In this document: one piece after another, positions 32,540 through 44,675 of the stretch
Layout of the letters: each line of letters opens with the position of its first letter
Numbering within the stretch: the stretch's first letter is position 1
From: Artemisia argyi
Lineage: Eukaryota > Streptophyta > Magnoliopsida > Asterales > Asteraceae
Direction: 5' to 3'
Assembly: GCA_030686995.1 (NCBI GenBank)
Contig: CM060707.1
Span: forward strand, 80,436,972 to 80,500,971
Length of the DNA: 64,000 nt
Translations under genes and position numbers: made by a program
The notes under the pieces: model-generated
Seen by the model: only the letters and a program-made list of their open reading frames with translations
Databases searched by the model: none
Told to the model about the DNA's origin: nothing

Positions 32540-35491
32540 CCATCCCTTTAGCAGACTTCAAAACCAAGTCTCTAGCCAAACCCTTCGTCAAGTGATCAGC
32601 TAAGTTTTGTTGAGATTTAACAAACTCTATAGATATCACCCCATTCATGATAAGCTCACGAATCATGCTATGCCTGTCACCTAAGTGTCTAGACTTCCAA
32701 TTGTACATCTGGCTATAAGCCTTTGCCAATGTAGCAGCACTATAACAACGGATAGAAATAGGTGCTATAGGTTTAGGCCACAATGGAATCTCAAGAAGTA
32801 AGTTTTTCAACCATTCAGCTTCTTTACTAGTAGCTGCTAAAGCCACAAATTCAGATTCCATGGTTGAACTGGTGATACAAGTTTGTTTCTTGGATGCCCA
32901 AGAAATTGCACCTCCACCAAGTAGGAATACCCAGCCACTAGTAGACGAATTATCTTCAGTGTTACTGATCCAACTTGCATCAGTGTATCCTTCTAATACT
33001 GAATGATATCCAGTATATGAGAGACTATAATCCATAGTTCTCTTCAAATACTTAAAAACCCTCTGAATTGCTTGCCAGTGATGAGCACTAGGATTACTAG
33101 TATACCTGCTCAGTTTACCCACAGCAAAAGCAATATCAGGTCTTGTACAAGTCATGGCATACATCAAGCAGCCAATCACCCTAGAATACTCAAGTTGAGA
33201 TACAGCTTTGCCAGTATTAGGCATTAGCTTCTCACTTGTATCCATAGGAGTACTCACTAGAGTACAATCAAAGTAATTAAATTTCCTTAACACCTTCTCA
33301 ATGTAATGAGACTGAGAGATAGAAATTTTGTTACTTTCATGTTTAATCCTAGTACCAAGGATAACATCAGCCTCCCCCATATCCTTCATGGAGAACTTTG
33401 ATGACAAAAATGCCTTTGTAAGGTTAACTTGATTTTGGTCAGTGCCAAAGATCAACATGTCATCAACATATAGACAAATGATGACTCCTTTACCAGATTC
33501 ATCAAATTTGCTATATACACATTTGTCAGCCTGATTAAGTAAATAGCCACTAGACAAAACCACTTCATCAAACTTTTGATGCCATTGCTTAGGTGTCTAT
33601 TTTAGTCCATAAAGAGACTTAATCAGTTTACACACCTTGTTTTCATTTCCAGGCATGATGAAGCCCTGAGGTTGGTTCATATAAACTTCCTCATCTAAAT
33701 CACCATTCAAGAAAGCTGTCTTCACATCCATCTGATGAATAATCAGATTGTGAATTGATGCCAAAGCAATCAGCAATCTTATGGTACTGATACGAGCCAT
33801 AGGAGCATAAGTATCAAAATAGTCTATTCCTGACTTTTGTCTAAAGCCATGAATAACTTGTCTTGCCTTGAACTTTTCAACAGTTCCATCTACCTTCATT
33901 TTCTTTTTGAAAATCCATTTGCTACCTAGAGATTTGCAACCAGGTGGTAGATCAGTCAACACATAAGTGTTATTGCCCATGATAGAGTCCATCTCATCAT
34001 TAATTGCTTCTTTCCAGAAAGCAACATCCTGGGACTTCATTGCTTCTTCAAATGTTTTGGGATCATCCTCAACAATGAAAAAATAGGAGTATTGGTCAGA
34101 GACCTCACTCCTTGTACCTTCAATTAAATATAATTGAAACTCAGGTCCAAATGACTTTGGAGTCCTGACCCTATTGCTCCTTCTGAGCTCAGGTTCAGGT
34201 TGTTGTTCCACAACCTCATCAGGGACCTGAAATGATAATTCATCAGGGACCTCTGATACACCAATGTCATCAGTTCCATTTGGAATTCTTTGACTTGGTC
34301 TAGGGACTGATGAGAATCTATTCTCATCAAATAGTGCATCCCTTGATTCAATTATTGAGTTAATTGAAACAGATTCATTAGGTTCAATAACATAGAACCT
34401 ATATGCCTTGGAATGCTCAGCATATCCAACAAAGATGCATTCAATGCCTCTTTCACCCAAAGTTTTTTGCTTTGGATCAGGGAGTCTTACAACAGCCCTA
34501 CAACCCCAAACCCTGAGATAATTCAGGTTGGGTTTCTTTTTAGTCCAGAGTTCTTAAGGGGTAACCTTGTTCTTTTTATTGGGAACCCTATTTAATAAAT
34601 AGCAAGCTGTAACATAGCTTCACCCCAGAACCCTTGACTCAGCCCTATATAGGACAACATGGAATTAACCATCTCCTTCAGCACCCTGTTTTTCCTTTCA
34701 GAAATACCATTTTGCTGAGGAGTATAAGGGGCAGTTGTTTCATGGATTATACCAACAGACAGAAAATACAGAGTATCCATGTACTCACCTCCCCTATCAA
34801 TCCTAAATCTTTTGATTAGAGACCCTTGTTGCAATTCAACTTCAGTTTTAAATACTTTAAATTTATCTAATGCTTCATCCTCAGTATGTAACAAATAAAC
34901 GTAACAAAACCTAGAAGCATCATCAATAAAAGTCACAAAGTATTTCTTGTTCCCCAAAGAGGGAGTAGCATGAAGATCACATAGATCAGTATGAATCAGC
35001 TCCAAAACTTTAGTTTCACGTTTTACACTTTGAAATGGTTTCTTAGTTATTTTGGTCATCATGCAAGTTTTACAATTTTCAATGTCCATATCAAAGGCTG
35101 GAATTAACCCATCCTTAGACATATCTCGCATTCTTTTAAAGTGTACATAGCCAAGTCTTGCATGCCATAGGGTTGAATCATTAAGTTTAGAGGTTGACAT
35201 AAAAGCAGAATTAACATCATCATGAACAATATTAAGTCTGAACATTTGATTACACAAATAACCAAAACCAATAAACACACCATGTTTAGATAAAACAAAC
35301 TTATTAGATTCAATCACTTGTTTATAACCACAATTATTCAAAACACTACTAGAAACCAAGTTTTTTCTAATATCAGGAACATGTAAAACATTAAATAAAG
35401 AAACAATCTTTCCAGAACTAAACTTGAAATCAACACATCCTTTTCCATGCACCAGGGCAGTTGACTCGTTTCTGATGCGTGGGAATCGCAA
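32535..35491 (-). pseudogene. pol: pol (integrase, RT, RNase H) of the outer copia element
   Basis: Minus strand. Integrase part (35491-34592): WHARLGYVHFKRM and CKTCMM (zinc region), LIHTDLCD (D), RIDRGGEYMD (D), PQQNGISERKNR (E). A one-base loss near 34600 and a TAA near 34555 follow. RT (34460-32535): MDVKTAFLNG, YVDDML (catalytic Asp pair), SLYGLK then a TAG at 33597-33599 in place of Gln; RNase H: DASWISNTEDNSSTSG, STMESEFVALA, then HLTKGLARDL. Reading ends where the nested element entered (32540) and resumes briefly at 19975. It resembles TNT1-94-like pol proteins. The upstream protease part is cut by the solo LTR at 35473-36820. Confidence 0.9.
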
Positions 35492-36820
35492 CAGGCTTTA
35501 CCTCTCGAGGGATCTCGAGAAGCTTACAACCCCCACCAGGCAGTGTACCTGATCGTTGTAGTATAGTATAGTGACAAGTACCGGGGGATTGATCGTTCAG
35601 CTTAGGAATAGTGTCGCTAGGATTAGAAAGCCTAATTACTAGTTCTAAAGATGAGGGATGATTATTTTTGTGTTTTTATATTTTATGGAAAGCAATTAAA
35701 ATCTCGGGGTTTTGAAAGAGTGGGCAGAATTAGTTGCTATTCAACTAACCCAAAACTAAGATACAATCAAAATAAAATACTGAAAATGAAAATAAACTAA
35801 TTATACTAAGGTTGTGAGCAGTAATTGGAGAAAATGTGTTTACTTAGATTTCACTACTCCCTAGATATCTTTTACACGTTAATTACTTGTTATAATTGCA
35901 TGGATGACGGATTGTATTCCTTAATACCATTCATGGGGTGGCATACATAACTCCCCAATTCTATGAGCTCTTATCTCCTCCTACACCATGACCCAGCACA
36001 ACTATAGGGATTGTAAACAGTGGCTCATGCATTAAATACAACCAATAAAGACCTAGTACGCCTCGGTTCATGTTTCTTAAGACGTTAAAGCATGTTACCA
36101 TTTGGAGATCTGCCAGTTTTCTTAAGCATAACATATAAAATCATTCATCCAAGACAAGAATAAACAAGTAATCAACACATAATCAATATCTAGGTTTCAT
36201 TAGATCTAAGCAAACACAAAAGAGATCTAGCCTAGCATAATGGAATTGAGACAAGAACAAGATATAGACAACCAACACATAGACATATTGATTGAATTAG
36301 AAGAACACTTATCTCAATTACAATGCAAGGTCTCAAGGGTTTGGAACCCTTGAAAAACCTGTAAAAGTTGCACCAAATTTGTCTTTAGGGTTTCACCAAA
36401 ACTTCTCTTTTTTTAATGTAAAAACTAGAAAACTATATATAGGAAAATCGAGGTGATGGCGTCAAGAGCAAGGGTGTGACGCCGTCATCTCGCCGCCAAA
36501 TACTTCCTCGGACGGCCTTGATCTACTTATGACGGCCTATGTGACGCCGTCATCAACCACGGTATTTTATTTTTGGGACTTTGACGCCGTCAAGAGCAAC
36601 TCTTGACGCCTTCATGCACTGTTCCCAGCATAGAAATTTGAGACTTTGCCGTTTTCTTCACTTTTATGCTCCAAAAACGTCCGAAACGGCTCCTTTTCCA
36701 GAATTCACTCTCCAAGTACCTAAAATCACAAAAGGAATGATTTAGGGCAATATTTGATCAAATAAAGTCGAATTCGGGCTTAAATGACCCCCTAAAAACG
36801 GATCATTTTTCGCCTCATCA
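35473..36820 (-). repeat. Solo Athila-like LTR inserted in the outer copia element
   Basis: 1348 bp, reverse orientation, TGATGAGG...CACGCATCA read on the minus strand. GTTTC duplications at 35468-35472 and 36821-36825 prove insertion followed by LTR-LTR recombination. It interrupts the copia reading frame between ILHMGN and ESTALVHGKG. It has TATATATA near 36432-36440 and TGACGCCGTCA-type sites at about 36450-36620. Confidence 0.95.
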
Positions 36821-36825
36821 GTTTC

Positions 36826-37885
36826 CCATATGAAGAATAGAACCATCATTCATTGACTCATAGGTCTTGAACCAGCTTCTATCTTCACACACATGAATTG
36901 TTGCACCAGAGTCAACCCACCAAACAACATCATCAACCTGCACAAAATAAATTTCAGAAATATATGTAACATAATAAATCTCAAAAGACTTATTAAATAT
37001 ATTCTGACCTTTCAGAGAATTGGTGTTACCATTCCCTCCACTTGTGCCTGATCGATTGGTTTTATTGCCAATCTTAACACCTTCACAATCCTTCCTAAAG
37101 TGTCCAGTTTTACCACACTTCCAACAAATTACTTTTGGTTTCTTGTTGATATAAGATTTGGTGTTATCTTAAGGCTTACGCTTGCCCTTGTTGTCATTGT
37201 TCCTAGAGGAGTTGTTATGCTCCACCATATTGACAACTGATGGACCAGTAGCATTGCTACTCTTTGGCTTGTCAATGTTTTGTGCTTTGAGTGAATCCTC
37301 AATATGCAAGTAACTGTCCAACTCAACAAGAGTTAATTCCTCCTTCTTATGTTTCAGCATATGCTTAAAGTCTTTCCAAGAAGGAGGTAATTTATCAATG
37401 ATACAAGAGACTGAAATAGCCTCATCCATGTTCATCTTGTGTTGTGTGAATTGACTAAGTATACTAAGAAGTTCATTGTATTGTTCCATGACAGGTCTAG
37501 AATCAACCATTTTGTAATTGTTAAAATTACTTACAAGGAACTTCTTACTTGATGCATCCTTAGCCATATAGTTGGCTTCCAAGGAATCCCATAGTTCTTG
37601 AGAAGTTTCAACATTCTGATAAATATCAAATAGAGAATCAGACATACCATTGAGAATTAAACCCCTACATATGTAGTCATCATTCTCCCATTTGCTTCTT
37701 GCCCTCATCTGATCCATAGTAGCATCATCTCCATAATCTTCAGGAATCTCAGTAGTCAGAACATAAACCACATTCATACTTGACAACAAAAAATGCATCT
37801 TCTTTTGCCATCTTCTAAAATCAACACCTTCAAACTTTTCCAACTTGGAAAAGTTAGCAGCCATTTGTCTCATAGCAGCAGCCAT
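36826..37885 (-). pseudogene. gag: gag and protease start of the outer copia element
   Basis: Minus strand from ATG 37885 (MAAAMRQMAANFSKLEKFEG). A UBN2-type capsid region follows: GVDFRRWQKKMHFLL, CRGLILNGMSDSLFD, ELWDSLEANYMAKDAS, FNNYKMVDSRPVMEQYNEL and CIIDKLPPSWKDFKH. A TAA at 37169-37171 cuts it before the zinc knuckle CWKCGKTGHFRKDC (about 37091-37135). The protease-start motif VDSGATIHVC lies near 36895-36930 and the frame runs to the solo LTR at 36825. The start codon is only 28 nt from the 5' LTR, leaving a very short leader. Confidence 0.88.
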
Positions 37886-37912
37886 TGATTATCACTAATA
37901 GTTTCTATTGAT
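37886..37912 (-). promoter_or_regulatory. Leader of the outer copia element; no tRNA primer site seen
   Basis: On the minus strand the 27 nt after the 5' LTR start ATCAATAGAAACTATTAG. This does not complement initiator tRNA-Met or another primer I know. Instead CAATAGAAACTATT is the exact complement of AATAGTTTCTATTG in the element's own U5 (38017-38004). Confidence 0.6.
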
Positions 37913-38565
37913 TGTTGGTTATTATGTATTTGAATGTTCCCAGATTAGGGTGAAGATAATCAATGAGTACCGGATATTCACTTGAAATCGTGTTATCACT
38001 TTCCAATAGAAACTATTCGACCCTATGCCGGGGTTACACGAATATCTCTATGGGATAAGACCAAGTGATGTTCTTGTTTTAGGCACAAATCAAGAACAGA
38101 ATCGTATTCAAGTGCTTAGGGTTTGTGTTGATCATTATCCATGCAGAATGTTATGACCTCTATTTATAATAGAGAATACTCAAACCCTAGCCCATGGAAT
38201 TATGTATAATTAACGGCCCATTAATTATAACATAATGCTTTCCATAATAGTTGGAATCAGTGGTTATCAGTGGAAACAATAACACTAGCAGTGGTAATGT
38301 TAACACATCAGTGGAAACAATAACACTAGCAGTGGTAATGTTAACACATCAGTGGAAACAATAACACTAGCAGTGGAAACTAGCAGCAGAATCCACTGTC
38401 AGTAGAATCACACTATCAGCAGAAACAGATTCATACTATCAGCAGAATCAATACATAACCACTATTGAGTCAGGGGATTCAGTGACCAAATGGGTGTACA
38501 CTCCGTACCTCCAAACCCATTACCAGGTGTGAATTAATCCCTCAAGCTCACTAAATTTTCCAACA
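37913..38565 (-). repeat. 5' LTR of the outer copia element
   Basis: 653 bp, same ends as its partner. The 41-bp U3 repeat starts at 38266, and TATAAATAG on the minus strand is near 38160. AGTGG at 38566-38570 is the right target duplication. Confidence 0.93.
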
Positions 38566-38570
38566 AGTGG

Positions 38571-40388
38571 ATTGGTATCAAGAATAAGATTAATCAAAAG
38601 ACGTCGTAGTGTAACTAATTATTTACAAATTTGTTCAGTCTCCTATAGATTCTATACTAGCAATAAAATTCATCGACCTACGACGTGGGAGGGGCTGTAG
38701 TAACACATGATGTTGATAGTGAAGGTAACTTGCTGAATATGAATACATCATGTACTGAGCAATCTCGTGACACTAAACAGGTCGTAAACAGTGAGCAAGA
38801 GCCTTTAAAGGTCGTTAATGACTCGAATGTGGGTCAGGTTGTTAAAGACGCGAACATGCAAAACTATATTCTATTTGCAAACGTAGTTTATGCTGAAAAC
38901 AAACTAAACAAGGTGAATTTTTGAAAACTTGATTTGGAGAGCCCAAAATCTGATGAGTTTGAGTTAAAGATACCTATGTCTTTGGTGATGGAAGTTAAGG
39001 GTAGAATGTGCAACACGTATTGGTATTTCGTTGGCAAACGAGTGGCATTTCTGGTGGTTGAAAACCATGTGTTTAACATATGGGGGAAGTATGGAATCCA
39101 AAATGATGAATGCGAAAGGGTTATTTTTCTTTCAATTTACGTCCAAAAAGGGTGTTGATGATGTCCTCGGGAATGACCCATGGTTGATACACACCGTTCC
39201 CATTGTTCTGAATAATTTGACACCTACAACTTACCTTATGAAAGATATTTTAACCGAAGTACCTAGTTAAGATACATGATGTTCCAATGGCGGCCTTTAC
39301 TGCAGACGGATTAAGTGCTATTGCTACTAAGATTGGTAAAACTCTAATGCTTGATTCTTATACGTCTACAATGAGTAAAGAGATTTAGGGCAGAAGTAGT
39401 TATGCAAGAACTATGATCGAGTTACATGTGGATAAAGATATGAAAGAATCTATGGTTAATGTTGTTCCTAAAATTGAAGATGATGGTAACACTTGTGTGA
39501 GGGTGAGTATGAATGGAGGCCTCCACATTGCTCTAAATGCAAAAAGTTTGGTTATTCGATTGAAGAAGGCTCAAATGTGACTAAAGATCCTCCTAAGAAG
39601 AATCTTATTGCTCCAAGTGACAGTTTCAAGGTTGTGAAAAATCATGTTCTAAACAAGAAGAATGATGACAAGACTCTGATAAACCGAATAGTACATTGGT
39701 TGACCTGTCTCCACTCGTAATGGTTTTGGAACTTCAAAGAAGCAACTTAGTGTTGCTTGTGCATCTACAGATAGTGGCAAGAATGTAGGTTCTAGGGATA
39801 ATGGGGCCTCGACCTTAAACAACACTAATATGACATCAAATGCGAACAAGATAGGACCGATGATTTTTTATGATATTAACCATGTAGCACTTAGGAATTC
39901 ATTTGAAGCCTTGAATGAAGAGGACAAGATTTTAGAGAAAGTAGAAACTTTGAATACTGGAAATGATGTGGAAGATGTGAATGATGGAAGACGTGAAGAA
40001 AGTGATAAAGATGTGGAAGACATGAATGATGAAAGTGCTAACTTCATGGCTTCAAAAAAATCAAAAGCTGAAAGTGGTATTGGGAACAAGAGCTCTTATG
40101 AGCGTTGAAAGGAGGATTATGATGATGATTCATGATAATTATGATCGTGAAGATATAAATCTACATGGTCAAAGTAGACATATGTTTATATTTGGTCTTG
40201 AGTAAAATGTATTCTAGTGGGTAGTCGTATATTACCTTTAGCGCCTTGTTATGTTAGTTTTACATCCTATACAACAGACAGAGATGCGGGATTCATATGC
40301 ATTCAATGTACTTAAATATTTTTTTAGAGTAATATATTCATTTGGTTTAAGAACCTTTTACGAAAAAAAAAAAAAAAAAAAAAAAAAA
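38571..40388 (+). pseudogene. LINE ORF1 remnant with poly(A) tail, ORF2 absent
   Basis: Frames between 38685 and 40108 together give a DUF4283/zinc-knuckle protein of the L1-like ORF1 type: ELKIPMSLVMEVKGR, GKRVAFLVVENHVFN, MMNAKGLFFFQFTSKKG, VKIHDVPMAAFTADGLSA, IATKIGKTLMLDSYTS and GRSSYARTMIELHVDKD. It is broken by stops and shifts (for example TGA at 38922-38924, TAA at 39268-39270, TAG at 39387). The zinc knuckle has become CSKCKKFGYSIEEGS, losing the His and last Cys. No endonuclease or RT follows. A 3' UTR-like stretch ends in a 26-nt poly(A) (40363-40388), so this is a retroposed, internally deleted copy. Confidence 0.7.
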
Positions 40389-41505
40389 GATTTTCAATCT
40401 TTTATCATTTCATTCATCACTTTATTTTACCCACTGATTAATTAAATTTATCAAAAAAGAATGTGTTAAACACTTAAACTCATACTACATCCAACAACCA
40501 AGCAACAACACTATTAATCGCACGTTGTACACCGTGTCACCATGACAGATTTCTCAGTGCCACAAATCCACAAATGCTTTGTAATAAAGCACACTCGTAA
40601 ATAATAATTTAAAAGTCTTAATTAGCTAATATGAGACATAACAAAATTGTATGCGAAATTAGGCCACAACAATGTATGTGTTGAGTCATTTTAGAGCCTA
40701 ATAATTTTCTACTAGAGTTCCTTAGTGACTAAAGAAAGTCTCACCAGTTCTTGATACGAAACTCAGTAAATGAAGCCTGAACCTGAAAGAAGATGATAGA
40801 GTTAGTTAGTGATAACAATAACTTACTGATTCCCCTTGACCTCCTCAATAAACAAGACAATTTTAACTTAGACATTCAAGAAAAATATATACGTGCCTAA
40901 AATATTTCAGCAAAAACTTTCTTGGAAAGCATTTGTCAAAATTGTTCCCAAAAGTGGAATTGAACACATTCCAAGAATATAAGATGATGAAATTAGTAAT
41001 GTCAGAGTGTACCTTCCTAGTTTGATGCTTGACACGTGTCTATTAACCAGTAAATGCTATATCATATAATTAATGTGATACACATTTACAAGAGCAGTTA
41101 CTTCTCCAAGAACTAAGTCCATGAACTCATTTAGTGTGTTAACATAGTTCTTATGTAAACATATACATTAGTTAGTGTTTAACATAGTGAGGAGATCACT
41201 ATACTTTGTCATTCAACTTTGATTGTTGTTTCGCAAACTATTACAGTGGATTCTTTGATTCATTTCTAATAAGAATTTAAATGTTGTAAAACCTTGTTGT
41301 GTATCTTTTTTAAACAACTTTACATTTTATTGCTTTTAAATGTTTAAACATAACTCAGATTACATAGTTTGTGATTTGACTTAGTTATCATAAGTTTATT
41401 TCTCGCTAAACGGAACAAATAGTGTGACCAGGGTTGTTTTATTGATAAAACATCTTTAAAACTGATCAAAAAGTTTTTAAAACCATGATCCAAGCATGGA
41501 AACAT
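40389..41505. other. AT-rich spacer without recognised genes
   Basis: No ORF, RNA or bounded element identified between the LINE tail and the copia gag remnant. Confidence 0.5.
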
Positions 41506-42415
41506 CTGATGTGCCTCAAATTCTAGACTCAAAGGGCAGCAGTTATGTCACCGTTGCTCATCATTTAGAAGCTGCAAGATTTACAAAATGGTAGAAAATG
41601 TTTCTATGTCATATTGTTAGTATGGGACCTTACCTTATTAAGGTTCTTAATGATGGTCCATATGTTCCTAAAAGAGCTGTTTGGTCTTGATAAACCTGAA
41701 GCTCAATGGAACCATGATGAAAGAAGGGTGGCCAATCAAGACCAAATTCTCAAAGTATCATCACATCATGCTCACATGATGATGTAATGGAATTAGTCAT
41801 AAATTATCCCACTCCTAGAAAGGCATGGGAAGACCTGATTCTAAATTTTGAGGGAGCTTACGAAGTTAAGGAAAAAAGAGTCATGGACCTAAAACTTAAT
41901 TACAGTACCTTCAAACACATTGATGGCGAAATAGTATCTCAAACATTCACCAGATACAAATTTCTCATGAAGGAATTGGTGAATTATGGTGTTACCCTTT
42001 CAAATCATGAAATTAATACTCATTTTATTAACAACCTTCCAATGAATTAGTTAAGCTTTAACCAAGGTATAAGAAACTAAAGCAATGTTAGAGACATTGA
42101 TTTAGCCACACTTTATGAAAAATTCAGATATGAAGAAAGGTAGAAAGACAAAATCTTCACACCTCAGACCAAGAAATCCATAACCATACCCATCCTTGTA
42201 TCAATTGCTTTTATCTCTAACTCTGTTGTTTAGGATTTTCAAGATGATCCTAGTGATGAAGAGCACATGAGAAGTCTGTTGTCTTGTTAAGGAGATTTCT
42301 AAGGTAGCCATTCAGTAAGTTAAGGCAACAAAGAAAGTTTTCAAGACCACCAAAGAGTTCAAAGTTCTTCAACTTCAAGAACTCATGGCAACCAATGATA
42401 AGTTGAAAGCAAAGG
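41506..42415 (+). pseudogene. Degraded copia gag remnant
   Basis: Pieces of a UBN2-type gag: SKGSSYVTVAHHLEAARFTKW at the start, GPYVPKRAV, an intact frame at 41787-42050 (WEDLILNFEGAYEVKEKRVMD, VSQTFTRYKFLMKEL, HFINNLP), then LATLYEKFRYEER, DFQDDPSDEE and ELMATNDKLKAKDDKRK. Many stops. The O-family element is inserted directly after it at 42432. Confidence 0.65.
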
Positions 42416-42431
42416 ATGACAAGAGGAAGAG

Positions 42432-44675
42432 TGGTGTGTGTTTATTCACACACCTTTTGATGGCCATATTAAGACCAAAACAGACACAATCTAACCATAA
42501 ATGCCAAAGAAATTGTGTTTTTAATCGTGTAGGAGCGGATATTTCAGAAATTGGCAAAAATCAAGCCAAAAAGGACAAAAACGAGCATGAGTTTGAGAAA
42601 CGTGTCAAAAGCCAGAGCCGGGGAAGCAAATTACTACTTTTGAGCTCAGATTGTCAAAACACACCTTGAAGAATCACAAAATGCCAAAAATAGTTCTTGG
42701 ATCAAAAATTTGCAAAATTGGCATAAATGGTCCCTCAAGTTTGGAATTTGGCAGAAATAGCCCTTGAGCATTGGATTTTGGAAGATAAAGTCAATAATGG
42801 TCCTTGGAATTCACAAGTTATCAAGTTTGGTCCTTTAGTGAAAATTTTGAAGAATTTACAAGTTTGGTCCCTGAAGTTTCAAATTTGGCAAAAATGGTCC
42901 CTGGAGTTTCAAAAATGGAAAATGTCAACTGTGGTCCTTATACTATTCAGACTTGACAAGAAAGGACCCTTTGGGAGCTTTGGAAGAATTACATTTCTAG
43001 CCCCTCAAGTTTTCAGAAAATACAAAATTGGTCCTTGTAATAATTTCCACAACCAAACGGATCCTTGTATTATTTGTAACCACAAACCATATCCAATCCA
43101 AAATCCAAGTCCAAACCAACACCCCTTATTACTCCTTGATCCAGTCCACCATATCCACAAGCCCAAACCCTCCCCCCAAGCCCAACTCCCTTTTATTAAT
43201 AAAACGGGAGTCAAACCCGTTTGACCAACACCCTTCCCTCCCACCTTCTTCCCCACTTGCACTGCAAACCATCACCTTACCCCCTCCCACCATCTCCATC
43301 ACATCCACCGCCCAACACCCCCTGTACCTACCCTTTACCTCAGCATTAAATGCCACCACCCCCATTTGGAATCCTAAGAGCAAATTGCAATTATTCAATT
43401 TGGCGCCAAAATAGAATCAAGAGTTGTGATCACTTCAATTCTAATCCAACGGGTTGGATTTGGTCAAGAAAACACAAGGGAAAAATGAGACTAATATCTC
43501 TCATAGAAGATACACATGGAGAGAGAGAAGCTTTATTTTTCATTTTAGTATAAATAGAAGCTCATTGTAAACCTTAAAGAGCAAGTAGTATCTGTAGTTT
43601 TCTAATTAGCAATTGTAGTTAATCATTGTAATCTGTTTTCCAAGTTAATGAAAGTTTTTCAGTCATAAACCTTGTGTTTCATTTTTCAGTTTCACTAGGC
43701 ATTTCAAAGTTCTTAAAAGTTATTCAGTAGTAATAAGCTCTTAATAAGCTTACATAAGCTCACCTAGTATCATTATAATACAAAAAGAAAACAAAAAGAA
43801 GCATAAAACTAGTAACAAACTAATCACAAGGTACATTTGCAATTGATTGTGGAAAGCTAAGGAAGTTGTCGAAATGGATTGGCAAGATGGACTTTACCAG
43901 CTTATTCCTTGAATAAGCTGGAGCTTGTTGCAGATAAAGAGGCTCTAGTAAAAGCTAGAACAAGGTTTTAAGTTCTCAGTCCTTAATTTTATGTTTCTAG
44001 TGTAAAAATTGCATCATCTATTGTAGTAGTTGTTAGTGTTTAATTCCTACTTATTTCTGCTTATTCTGTTACATTAGTGCTTATTAGGTAGATCTTAGTT
44101 CATAGTTTAAGCTGTGGTTCAAGTTTCATAGGATTTCATAAAAAATCACAAAGATAACAGGTTGTTTGGATTTGCTGATTCACTGGTCTCACAGGGTGTT
44201 TTTGGCATTGTTTGTACTTGAACCAAGTCACTCTAGGTTATATTAGAAAGTTAGAATCATAAAAATTAGGTCCTCTTTGTTCAAAAGTCAAAATAGCTTT
44301 TAATCTCACCCTATGTGATCATTGTCAGGATTTAAGTGTAGCATAAGCCTTTAAACCAACTCAAAACTTGTTAGAGTAGCTTAAATTAGTCCTATTATAG
44401 CTTAATATAACTTAATCAGTAAATAAATTAAGCTCAAATCTCATAATAGTCAACTTAAGTGTTCATAGCAAAAAAGTCAAAATTGCATAGTTTAGCAGAA
44501 TCCCATTTTTTCCAAGAATTTTTCTGATTTTAGTTTGCAAGATTAGGCTTTGAACTTTTTGGAGGTTAATATATAACAGCTTAACTTTTGAAATCCACCT
44601 TTGGCTTATTTTTAAGATTTTTTCTCTGGCTTATTGAAGTGCTTAATTGAGCCTGCAGGGAGAGAACCTCCCCTG
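42432..44675 (+). mobile_element. O-family LTR element, left part
   Basis: Starts TGGTGTGTG, a short loop, CACACACC, then TTTTGATGG. A degenerate tandem array of GGTCC(C/T)-containing units follows (about 42725-43060), then a T-rich/AGCTTA-rich interior. It matches the order of sequence blocks at 61066-64000. It is cut at 44675 by the LARD and resumes at 54871. No reliable coding ORF and no primer site recognised. Confidence 0.55.
42725..43060 (+). repeat. Degenerate GGTCC-unit tandem array
   Basis: About ten units near 30-40 bp of the form AATGGTCCCTCAAGTTTGGAA or its variants. The same array recurs at 61225-61690. Confidence 0.6.

Larger units (their letters stand above)
18788..38565 (-). 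mobile_element. Complete minus-strand Ty1/copia element, interrupted twice
   Basis: LTRs at 18788-19422 and 37913-38565 share TGTTGG...CCAACA ends, and AGTGG flanks both sides (18783-18787 and 38566-38570): a 5-bp target duplication. On the minus strand the order is 5' LTR, gag, protease, integrase, RT, RNase H, polypurine tract, 3' LTR, the copia order. A younger copia element (with CCATC duplication) interrupts the 3' end of pol, and a solo Athila-like LTR (GTTTC duplication) interrupts the protease/integrase region. Several stops and a frameshift disable the polyprotein. Confidence 0.93.

Noticed and set aside
35553..35580. A tRNA-Asp gene on the plus strand of the solo LTR
   Set aside because: Only the 5' half is present, with a 5-nt insertion, and no anticodon arm, T-arm or CCA-side stem follows. 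It is an LTR component, not a tRNA gene.
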